Shown here one piece after another: positions 1-57,800 of a DNA stretch of 64,000 nt. Made by a program: the position numbers and the translations under genes. Position 1 is the first letter of the stretch. Every line of letters begins with the position of its first letter. The stretch comes from Merluccius polli (lineage: Eukaryota; Chordata; Actinopteri; Gadiformes; Merlucciidae). Location of the stretch: the NCBI GenBank assembly GCA_030340625.1, contig JAOPHQ010003127.1, positions 642,501 through 706,500 of the forward strand, given 5' to 3'. The notes beneath the pieces were generated by a model. That model was not told the DNA's origin. It searched no databases and worked only from the letters and a program-made list of their open reading frames with translations.

Positions 1-30331
<30,331 letters not shown>

Positions 30332-31000
30332 AGACCGAGGAGAGCCTAACAAGAGGTAAAGAAGGGTATTGTGAGTGGTAAATGACAGGATGAAGACTGA
30401 CCGAATATTAGTTGCTGTACACGTCGGTATAACCCTTAACATAAACAGTTCATCTTAAACTCAAGCAATTCATCTCAAACTATAGCCAGTGTTCAATTTG
30501 ATAACCAATGGTAGGTAATCTGATAAGATTCTGCTCAGAAACATACTTCCTTCCTACTTGCAACGTAGCGTAATACAGCCAAACATTACATCATCTGCTG
30601 GTGTACCTTTTCCTGTTTTTTAATTAGTTATTTAACTTATGTCTTAAGTGCAGAACTAATATTAGCCAACTTACAACCCGACCACCATAGCATTACCGTT
30701 TGCTTGTGAAATGATCTTCTTGACAGCCTGTCAGTCAAACGACTTTTCGATGTAATATGGACGTTAAATTTGCGCAAAGTAAAAATATCAGCTGTACTTG
30801 TGTGGCGTTGTCAACATTCAAGCGCACACCTCATCTAAACATGTTTTTCTTCTGTTTGCTAACCCCTTAGCAAGACCGTAAATCGCCATGTTGTTTACAA
30901 AATGTAAAAGTCCTGCGCGAGCACTGGTGTCACGTGATCAACACGTCACGCGCGAGACTCTCAAAACAACGTCCCGCTACGTCTTTACGGTGACTGATGT
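30332..31000 (-). promoter_or_regulatory. dcaf11: Probable dcaf11 5' UTR and promoter region
   Basis: The region upstream of the first coding exon holds an intron of unknown 5' end. Around 30880-30980 there is a CpG-rich patch with a CACGTGA E-box-like site near 30932, a second ACACGTCACGCG motif, and on the minus strand an ACATGGCG motif resembling a YY1 site near a start site. No TATA box is evident. The exact transcription start and the 5' non-coding exon cannot be fixed by reading alone. Confidence 0.4.
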
Positions 31001-31772
31001 AACGCACTGACACTGAAGGGATTCAGTGACGCGTCGCTAGCTTAATGTAATAAAGCAGAAGCTCTTGGGGACGTTGTGTAAAGTGAATCTGACCACATCC
31101 ATCTCTGAGGGGCTATGTGGAGGCATGTGATGCTCACATAGGCGTAAATCAGGTGATTAGCGTCGGCACTGACAATAACGCAATCGATAAACCCGGAACA
31201 TGAGCATCATTTAAGATGCGGATAATCACGCAGAGTTGTCAAGAATGTGAGAAGTGCTCCATTATGTGATGCTCAACTGAGGTTTAATTAACGTCTTATT
31301 CCTCATTGCTGAACAGTCGATGACAAATTAGAACTGAGGACTAATTATAAACTTAATGTGGTTGCCATATCACTTCAAGCTACATAGGCTACAGATACAA
31401 CAAAGATAGTTATTTGTTGTACGAGAATACGCACCAAGCACCCACCTCCTGCATAGGTATCGTTTGTTATTGCAAACGAAGAGCTCAAAAAATGTGCCTT
31501 TTAGTGACAATCAATCAGGAAAACATGTCTCTAAAAAAACTAAATAACCTACCTAAAAGGTTTTGTGGCTACATAGATGTTTATGTCCCACACTGCTGTG
31601 ACTAAGCAATGTATACAAGGACACACTGATCACTTTCATTAACATTGTTTAACATGTTCATATTATCATTATCAATATTATCTGCATTTATTTGACCAAT
31701 ATTCATTTGGTGGAGCCACAAATGAAGAGACTTCATCTAAAAACATACATTTAAAAGTCAGATCAAAATAGA

Positions 31773-31778
31773 TTTATT
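31773..31778 (-). terminator. thtpa: Candidate poly(A) signal of thtpa
   Basis: AATAAA on the minus strand, about 135 bases past the thtpa stop codon. It is the nearest canonical hexamer in the expected place; a second lies near 31690. No 3'-end evidence is available. Confidence 0.45.
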
Positions 31779-31912
31779 TTCTTTTAGCTTTACAGTAGTA
31801 TTCTGATATAGACATTTTGCTAGTGTAGCAAGTAAATTAAACAAACTAGTTAAAACATTTGTAAAAGTAACAATTATTCTTCAAATGTATTAACCTTAAT
31901 ACAAAAAACAAC

Positions 31913-32963
31913 TTAAATAATATGTGCACTTTGTAGTTTTGCATAGTGCTCTGGGCAATATCTTTGGAGGTAGACAGCCATTTTTCCTTCAACTTTCAAA
32001 TTCCTGGTCAAACCTGTGAAAAAAAAGTTTCTTATTACACTACTGGTAATCAAGTCAAATTAGTATATGATTAGTTCTATATTTTCAATACTAAAACTTA
32101 AAAGTCAGACAAGTAGTCCAACTGCTGGTCCTCACTCAGCTTTCTTGCTGCTCTCTCAATCTTCTCCATGGCAGATCCTACATCTTGTCCCTCCTGTACA
32201 AGCACTTCTATCTCCCCCACACTGTAGCCAAAGTCAGCCTGATCAAGATCTATCTGCACGCCCTCCTCTTCCAGAGTGAATGAGCACCGGACCGTGGTAA
32301 ACTCCGCAAAGCACAGCAGATTCAGCTCCCCTGGCCATGAGTCGCAGAATCCTTCGGGTCCACCTTGTTCTTGATGGCTTACCTGTTCGACCATAACCAA
32401 ATGATCATGTAGTTGACCCGTGTTTATACTACCACCAGCACAGCGCTTAAAGACTTCTTTGACTTTTAATTTAATCTCAGGGAGACTGGTGATCTCCTTG
32501 TAGCGTGTACAGAGGGAGGCCTCTGTTGGTTGTTCTCCACTTGTCTCCTCTGTCTTGCTGACTGCTGTTGGACACTTCAGCTCCCAACTCTCTTTACGTT
32601 TACGTAGCCATATGTTCCTTAAAGTTAGGTCAAACTCAGGGGTGTCAAAGTACTGGTCGTGAAACTCACATTGACCAATACACACAGCTGGGATATAAGA
32701 AGATGGAGGGAGAGAGAGACACACATTGATTATAACAATTTATGCTTTCATGTCAATTTATGCTTTTTTCTAACCCATCATACAATTAAATAACAAAGAA
32801 CATTTTTTAAGTATGTTACACTGTACGTAAACTTTAATGAGCACAGGAAGCCTAGCCTATACATTTAAATATAAGCGTGACCATATAACAAACCTCCGAT
32901 TTCTTCCAGCCTTTTCCGCATACCAGCGTCACACACAAACTTTCGCTCCACCTCCACACTCAT
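31913..32963 (-). CDS. thtpa: Thiamine-triphosphatase (ThTPase), CYTH family, 240 aa
   Basis: Three coding exons: 32963-32894, 32687-32136 and 32013-31913, total 723 nt including the stop. The enzyme hydrolyses thiamine triphosphate to the diphosphate and is a soluble CYTH (triphosphate tunnel metalloenzyme) protein. The N-terminus MSVEVERKF carries the ExExK signature (E4, E6, K8) that binds metal and triphosphate. Further family motifs are YFDTPEF, WLRKRKESWELKCP, VDL-type strands near DLDQADFGYSVGEIE, and the C-terminal MAVYLQRYCPEHYAKL in exon 3. Length is close to the human protein (230 aa). The second exon could read on to a stop at 32098, but the donor CTGA|GTGAGG at 32136 joins in phase to exon 3 and restores the conserved C-terminal helix, so I prefer the spliced form. 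The gene is divergent from zfhx2 and lies downstream of dcaf11 on the same strand. Confidence 0.93.
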
Positions 32964-33800
32964 CTGTAATTACAGTTGAACCATCATCAAGTTTTACATC
33001 ATATTTGATCTAATTTCAAAATACAAATGAGTAACGGGGTGGTTAGCTGCACCCGTCTATTAGGCATGTTCACATTATTGAGCACAACCTGTGTCATTGC
33101 GCGAAACCTGCTTCGCATATATATCTATATATAATTTATTTAATCTTATTTAATCTATTATATCTAATTACTTTCATTTAACAAAAGCAACGAACCGCAA
33201 CGCACCTTTTAAAATCAGACTATCCAAATCCGACGACAGCTAAGTTGAATGAACGGTAAAGCAGAGCAGGCCCGCAGTAGGGCAGGAGGATTTTGGACAG
33301 GCGCGGCGAGACGCCTTCTCTGGTGTTGGCGAACATCACGTCCTGTCCCAATAACGCAGAGGCTCACTATCCATGCGGCACGCAGACGGCGTTAATCCTC
33401 CGTTTCATCCATATTTCGGTACATTTCTGTAGACTGTGCCACGCCTATAAATTCACTCTATATATTTAAGCATCTAGTTGTGATATAATTGCTTGGACAC
33501 ATAATTTATGTTCATACCACTACTGTTTTGTGTTTCTCTCTAGGTTGAAACATTGAGATCCAAATAATGTCACCTTCATTCTGGGTTTTTGGAAAGTATT
33601 TTTACTGGAATGTATTCCGTCCATTATACGTGCCAAGCTAGTTGTGCATCTTATTAAAGTAAAGGTTTTCCTCTGTATCACGTATCACTCAACAAGCACG
33701 CAAAAATAATCGTTCATATCTGTTACATAATGGATTTGATAGCCATGTCTCATTCTGCCCCCTTTGAATGTCAGCAATCAGCCTTGGGGGGAGCTGTCGT
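32964..33800. promoter_or_regulatory. Divergent promoter interval between thtpa and zfhx2
   Basis: The two genes are head to head, with start codons 970 bases apart (32963 minus and 33934 plus). The interval has no repeat I can recognise. It contains CpG-rich sequence around 33225-33420 (for example CGGCGAGACGCC), likely part of a bidirectional promoter, followed by AT-rich sequence. The human orthologues are also neighbours, and from memory ZFHX2 is transcribed antisense to THTPA. The start sites are not defined. Confidence 0.5.
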
Positions 33801-33933
33801 GTGTTTACTAGAGGGGAGAGGGGAAGGAGAGGGAGAGGGCGAACGAGGGAGGGGGAGATCAAGCGAGGGAGGGCGAGCAAGAAAACTTTTCAGTTCTGAG
33901 GAGCGAGAGGAAGCGTGCGCCGGAGCGGAGACC

Positions 33934-33939
<6 letters not shown>
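33800..33939 (+). promoter_or_regulatory. zfhx2: zfhx2 first exon: purine-rich 5' UTR plus two-codon coding end
   Basis: A GA-rich 5' UTR (33810-33900) leads to ACCATGCAG|GTAAAC. The ATG at 33934 has a good Kozak context and is followed by one codon (Gln) before a clean donor. Joining phase 0 to the acceptor at 37458 gives Met-Gln-Glu-Glu and the first zinc finger. The exon start is not determined. Confidence 0.6.
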
Positions 33940-51608
<17,669 letters not shown>

Positions 51609-52467
51609 GAAACCCACATCTGGGTTGATCTCCAAATAACTCTTCCTGGACCCATTTGGGCTCATCAGATTTTAATGAACTAACATTTGAGCACTAACCT
51701 AATGTTTCGTTTTTTGAAGTGCACTCTCCTTGCATCTGTTACCCTTTTAGATCAACCCCTTACTGACTGGAAATCTGACCTGAATTTTATTCTCCAGAAA
51801 TCATCCAGAATCTAATCCGACCCACTATTGCCTCTTTCATCAATCAATAGCTCTCAAATTAGCCTGTACATGTATCAAGTCTCCCATCTCAATTTTTTAA
51901 AAGATTATTACCTTTTACATGCTCATGCGTATTGTCCTATAACTCACAAGACTGATGCAAATTGGAAGAAGCTCTTTTGACACTGGCCCTGCACACTTTT
52001 TTGGGGACATCAACTTCAAATGTTAACATTGCTCTCTCCCAGTTTGCGCATACGGAATATATTTCATGTATTATGTCTACTTTGTCGATTAGAACAAAAG
52101 GTTGCTAAACATTTAATGAGTGGAATGAACCAGTGGAGAAGGGGAACTGTCCACTTGAGTGACCTTTCACGTGGCTGCGATGCGGTCTAAAAGAGCACTG
52201 TCTGACTTGGGATTTTTACGGTACTAAAGCAAGAAAGCTGTTGTTCACATCTGCATATATGTCTACGGTTTTAATGACAATCCAAGAAGACAGGGAAATT
52301 GACTTAGAAAGGTAGATTCTTGGCATACCGCACTTTGGCACATTTTGTAAGAAATTTAAAGCATTCTTATGCAGTGTCTTTTTTGTAAAAGATACATTAT
52401 TGCATGTTGGATGCCTTAATATAAAATGAATAAAATTGTTTTTTTGATTTTTAAGTCTTTTAAAACA

Positions 52468-52547
<80 letters not shown>

Positions 52548-54026
52548 TTTCCTTTCTGTTACTACCACTTTTTCAAACTATTCCCACTGATGTCATTCTG
52601 CTATCTGTTGCTTTGTTAGTGTAGGATTTTACTTTTGTTTATATGGTGGATGTGTCATTTTGGAATAAAACTCATTCAATAGGTGTGGGGGAAATGGTTT
52701 TGAGTAGTGGTGTGCCAGCAACAAGATGGCCTTAAAGAGGACAAACTGCTTAGCACATCGAAAGCCAAGCGCTCCTCGTTTAATGTGCAAATATTCTGTT
52801 TTTACCCATGCTGGAAAGCTGAGTCCTTTTCACATCCTGAGGATATTCAGTAAATGTGATGTTTTGTTTTATAATGTACGCTTTGCGAAACATAAACTAA
52901 TGACTAAATGTATTAATTTAATATCAGAGTTGAGACAAAAGATGCTAAGTCAGTGGCTTATATTTCTCTGGTCAAAGCAAACTGCTAAATGGGCAGGTTT
53001 TATTTTTAATGTCTTTTTTTGCTATGTTTTAATGATAAATGCTATTTCTAATAATGCACTTGCTGGGAGATGAGATCTAAGTTGGGAAAGGGAAAGATTG
53101 GTATGCCATAGCCTTAAGAGAGTAGGGCTAATGTTTGGGAAGCAAATTGGAAACCTTTAAAATTGATGACTGGAGAGCTAATGAGCTTGGTGCTGTTGTA
53201 AAGGAGATAAAATACATTTCCTTTCATTTAAGTTGTATATTAATATTGTTACTATTGATAGTTTTAACAAAATGCAAAACTAAAAAATCTTTTGTAAAGA
53301 AATATATTAAAAGAACTGCTATTCCAAAGTTATCCTCCCTTTTGCTTTCTGTCATTCAAAAGAAAACACAAACCAAAAAGCAATCTTGAGGTCGACAGAG
53401 AGCAGGAGAGGAGTTAGTAAAATGCAAACTGTAAAGGACATCCCATGGCTTGGCATCTGCATCCGTCACACAATTTTTGCACAAGTTACATGTAGTTCAA
53501 CGGAGCACCATCCATCCACTACCAAACATGAGTGTCCAGAATTAAGATGAAGGATGGGTTTAAAATACCATCTTTCCTGCTCAATGTTTATTCTTGGTTG
53601 GAAACTGTATCTTGTGTCTAAAGTACGGACAGGAGTGGCAGAGCCTTGAAACTGGGATTACACACACAGACACTGTGTTGCACTGTCCAAACTAGATAGG
53701 TTTTATGGAGATATGCTTTTTATTCTTATGTTTCATTGTCACTTTGATTATCACTATTGTTATAACCGTACTACTACTTATCCTATTATCATTACTACTC
53801 ATCACTGTTTTGAATATTATTGATCCATAACGGTGTGTTGATGTCACCACCTTGCTCAAAAGAATATGGTATAGGTATGAACAATGATGGTGGCTGCGTT
53901 ATGAATTATTAGAATTTTGATTATTAAGCTTGATTAATTTTGTTTTCTTTTTCCAATACACGTGTACCCGACTTTTTGTGTTTGGTCTCCATTCTGCTTT
54001 CTTTGTTATACAGAAAAAGAAATAAA
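51609..54026 (+). other. zfhx2: zfhx2 3' UTR and downstream flank
   Basis: AT-rich sequence after the stop TAA at 51606-51608, without transposons. Poly(A) hexamers AATAAA occur at 52429, 52664 and 54021. The one at 52664 is followed by a GT-rich stretch (GGTGTGGGG near 52681) and is the best candidate. A (TA)n tract lies at 52472-52541. Open frames at 52726-53073 and 53135-53389 show no protein-like composition and are not called genes. Confidence 0.5.
52664..52669 (+). terminator. zfhx2: Candidate poly(A) signal of zfhx2
   Basis: AATAAA with a CA cleavage-type context and a GU-rich element about 15 bases on, 1.05 kb after the stop codon. A longer 3' UTR ending after the hexamer at 54021 cannot be excluded. 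Confidence 0.45.
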
Positions 54027-54399
54027 ATCAATTGACAACGACGATAGCCTCTTAACGTGTTGCATTGTTGATTTTGTTAATCATTTATATCAGCAGTTAA
54101 AATATTACTCTTTGGTTTGTGTGGCCATTACTACATTTATTTATATTTTTTAAGTGTGTGTGTGATTGTATTGTGTGTAAAATATGTTGAATATGGAATT
54201 TGATATTTGCACTGACACTAAAAGAAATGAGAGCATGCGAGACTGAGATGTGGTTTGATTGACAGGAGTCTCATCCAATCAAAGGACACGGTGAGAACAG
54301 AAACCGGGTACGTTCTGAAAACGACACCCAATGGGAGCCGGCGAGACACAAAAGAGGGCCGTCTCGTATTTCACAGCGACCAATAGGATGGCGAGTCTA

Positions 54400-54823
54400 C
54401 GCCTGCAGTGAGACGCGGTCCCGCCCCCCGGCTTCCATTTCTAAATGTGCGGACGCTGTTCACGCGTACGGTCCTCGCTTTTACACACGTTAAAGTAAAT
54501 AAACTGGGTTATCGGCACCGGCAGCGTCGTTCATCCGAGGCGACGTCGGTTATCTACTGCGGATCTGCGGGTCCGAACCGCAACTTGGACCGCGACGCCG
54601 GGCGATTTTATATCCCTTTTTAACTTTCTGAACGGTTTCTGAGCCGCCGTTTTTTCCCTCCTTCTTCTCCTTCTTCTTCTCCTTCTTCTTCTTCTTCTCC
54701 TTCTTCTCCTCCTTCTTCTTCTTCTTCTTCTTCGTGGCTCCGCTCCGCTCTGCTGCTGCTACGTGCTGCGGGTCGCGGCCTGCCAGGTCCAGCCACGAGG
54801 CGCGTCCACGGCCGGATAGGGCG
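54400..54823 (+). promoter_or_regulatory. pabpn1: pabpn1 promoter and 5' UTR with CTT-rich tract
   Basis: CpG-rich DNA with a GC box (CCCGCCCCC at about 54421) precedes a pyrimidine tract of CTT/CTC triplets at 54658-54732 that lies 90 bases before the ATG, probably in the 5' UTR. No TATA box was seen. The antisense reading of the tract makes a long Lys/Glu-rich open frame that is an artefact of the repeat. Confidence 0.55.
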
Positions 54824-57800
54824 ATGGCGGAGTTCGGCAACGGACTGGCGGAGGAGTCCCTGCTGGACTCGGACCCGGGGCACCCGGAGCTGGAGGACCC
54901 AGGCGTCGGCGACGAGGAGCCGGGGCTGGACGAGGGAGAGGCCGCCATTGAAGACCCGGTGAGTGGATCCGGCATTGTTTGAAACGTTTTTGAGGGCGAC
55001 CCGCCAACGACGTTTTGGCCATATAATGAATTTGGTTTTTCACATGTTTTACGTTCACCAGTTTCTTACTCGCATAACGTGTAGCTGCCGCACGCGGCGT
55101 CGCTAGGGTCAATAGTAAAACCGCCATTGTGGCTCATGCGGTAGAAATGGGTGGCGACACGCGTGCCGTGGCCATCTTGGCGCAACAACGGTGCTGTGAA
55201 TTCAATCCGGCTGGGTGAGGAGGGGGGGGGGGGGGGGGGTGAAAAAAAAATTCCATCGCGAATTACGCGACGCGGGGAGATGGGGATGGGAGCCGCCGGT
55301 CCGGGACGAGGGTAGGGGAGGCCGCCGCCATTAGCCGCTCCGGTGCGAGTGAAGGCTAACCTCGCTTGACGGTAAACCCGCCTCCATCTTCACCATGCTG
55401 GGGGGAGCTGCATGTGCACATGGGGGCCATTGAGGCTTTTCTTCAGGGTGATCCCAGCCTCGCTGGTCGAATGTGAATGGCGCTCACTACGGTGCGAGGG
55501 TATGCGGCAGTTTCCTCCCCCCCTACACCCATTGATCTGTTCCGGGGAAGGTGATGCTGCTGCTGGGGTGGCATACTTTGGGACAAAGCTGGTGGCGGAT
55601 ATGGTACCTGGCCCACCATCTTCTTTAGCTTGAGGGTTTTTTGTTGGGCGTTGTGCCACGTTTTGGGATCGATATATGTGCTTTTTGTGTAGTAGTAATC
55701 ATCGGAGCGAATCGGTGAGTTAGGTCTGGTTCTCACTCCTGTATTTTTATGCTTGAATGTATATGATGTATGTTTTTTGTCTTTAAAAAAATGCATATTA
55801 CACACATGGCTCGGACGAAATGTGAGATGTTTTAGGGGCTGGGTCTCCATCCTCGGTGCAGCGCTGGACCAGGGAGAGAGGAGAGGAGGGAGGGGAGTGA
55901 CCCAGCCTGTAGTGAATATGCGACAAAATATGAGCCCTGATGGTCAAGCAGGTCTTTAAGTAAGGGATAATGCCCGACGAGGTGTCCATTAACAGAAATT
56001 AATGACGACGCGGAGGCGTCATTCGCGAAGTCATTCATTTCTGTTAATGGACACCTCGAAAGGCATTATCCCGCTTATACCATGGTCACTTACGAAAGAA
56101 AGAAATATTTAATCAATTAATACTTTAATGTGTTTTAGAGTTAAAATCGGGAGGTTTTTTTTATTTTTACAAGTCAAGCGGACTATTTAATATCTCCCGT
56201 ATGCAGGCGTTGCCAAGCAACGTGGCCATAGCGTCTTCATAGCGTCAACGTCTTTCCTAGGTGTACATTAACCCTTTTTAACCTACACCCTCCAACCAAT
56301 CAGAATGGAGTATTCACCCAGACCATGATATAATCTAAAGTACTGTATGCATTAACTACGTGCTCTTGAAACGGTAGCTGGAAGATCCTTTTAGATGGTG
56401 GCTAAATGTCAATTTGTAGGTGATGACCTGCAGCCTTTGATGGTGCCAAAATGTGTGATTATCATGCGTGTTGCCACACTGAGTCGGCTGGTGCCTTGAG
56501 GGCAAGGCCAAACTGAAACCCTAGCAAGTTTGTCCATGCAAGCCCTTTTCTGTGCCAGCATACTGCGCCCCGTTATGTGCTGGGATGACTTCTGAAAACA
56601 CATTGTCAGTGTTGGCAGTGGCCCTGGCCAGAGCCAGAGTGGCTCCCGGTGTGCTGCAGTGCACCACAGCCAGCCCATCCGGGTTTCTGGTTTTTAATTC
56701 ATAAATCGCTCAGTATCCTTTATGGGAACCTCTGATTCACTCATCAGTGATAATTATCGCTTTTGCTTGAACAGTTTCATTTGGTGTTTTGTATTGCTGC
56801 GATGTGTGGACTTTGTGATTTATTTGCCTCGAATGTAATCTACTATTCCAGGGCTTAACATGGCATTAGTAATGGTCAGACTGGGCTGGTGGGTGTGGTG
56901 GCCTTCTATTGTTGGAAACCATTTTCAGTTTTTCTAAGTCAGCAGAGCAGAGTAGGTCAGAAAAGTATCAAATGCTTGCAATGCTCTCACTATTGATGTC
57001 TGCCAAACATGTTTTGTATCTGAAGACCAAGTGCCCCTGGGCACCAGGGTCAGACAAACGTACAACGTATACACAATACATGCATGAATGAGAATGTTTA
57101 CATTGTGTAGATTGTTCCTACATCCAATCTACCAAAGAAAATAATCGATGGAAGTAAATCTTGGAAGCAAATCTTTTTGGAAATCAAACAATGAATAATG
57201 CTGACCTCTAAGCTCTGTAGCTTTTGGCAGCAAGTAGCCAAACGATTTCCAATTTTCCCGAGTGAAGTCAGTGCAGGCCTGCTTCATTAAGCCCCCCGAC
57301 CAAGTAATTCAACCACATCACTTGCACCCAGGGTACTCTCAGGCCACAGCCACATTTTCCTTTGAATCTTTACCATTAAATGAACATGCCAAACATTGCC
57401 AATGAACCATGAGTTGGTCCGAACAGGTTTCAAAGTAGTGCTGCACGATATTGGAAAAAATGACATTGCAATACTTTTGTTCTTTGCGAATGTAATACAA
57501 TCAGATAAAATACTATGAATGTCATGCGTAGTTGAAGTAACATTGCCCCGTTACCTTAAAATGTCATAGTTTAGATTAACTTCAGCAAAGGTCAGGAATC
57601 TTTAGTAGGCTTATTGGCTTTTTGACTATTTGACATGTCGTGCCTTCAAACATCAAAACAGGAAGAACAACCATCAGTGCTGCTGCACTGTGCCTTGCGC
57701 CCAAAATACTATTTATGCAAATATATGGGTTCCAGACGCAGAGGAAAAAAATCTAAATTAATTTACTAGGACTGAGCTTGAATATTCAGATATTCGTTCA

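Noticed and set aside
52726..53389. Two open frames of 115 and 84 codons after zfhx2
   Set aside because: They lie in AT-rich 3' UTR/flank, have no recognisable motif and are of a length expected by chance.
54550..54975. Antisense Lys/Glu-rich open frame opposite pabpn1 exon 1
   Set aside because: Produced by the CTT/CTC tract and the GC-rich antisense of a real exon; no start context, splice signals or homology.
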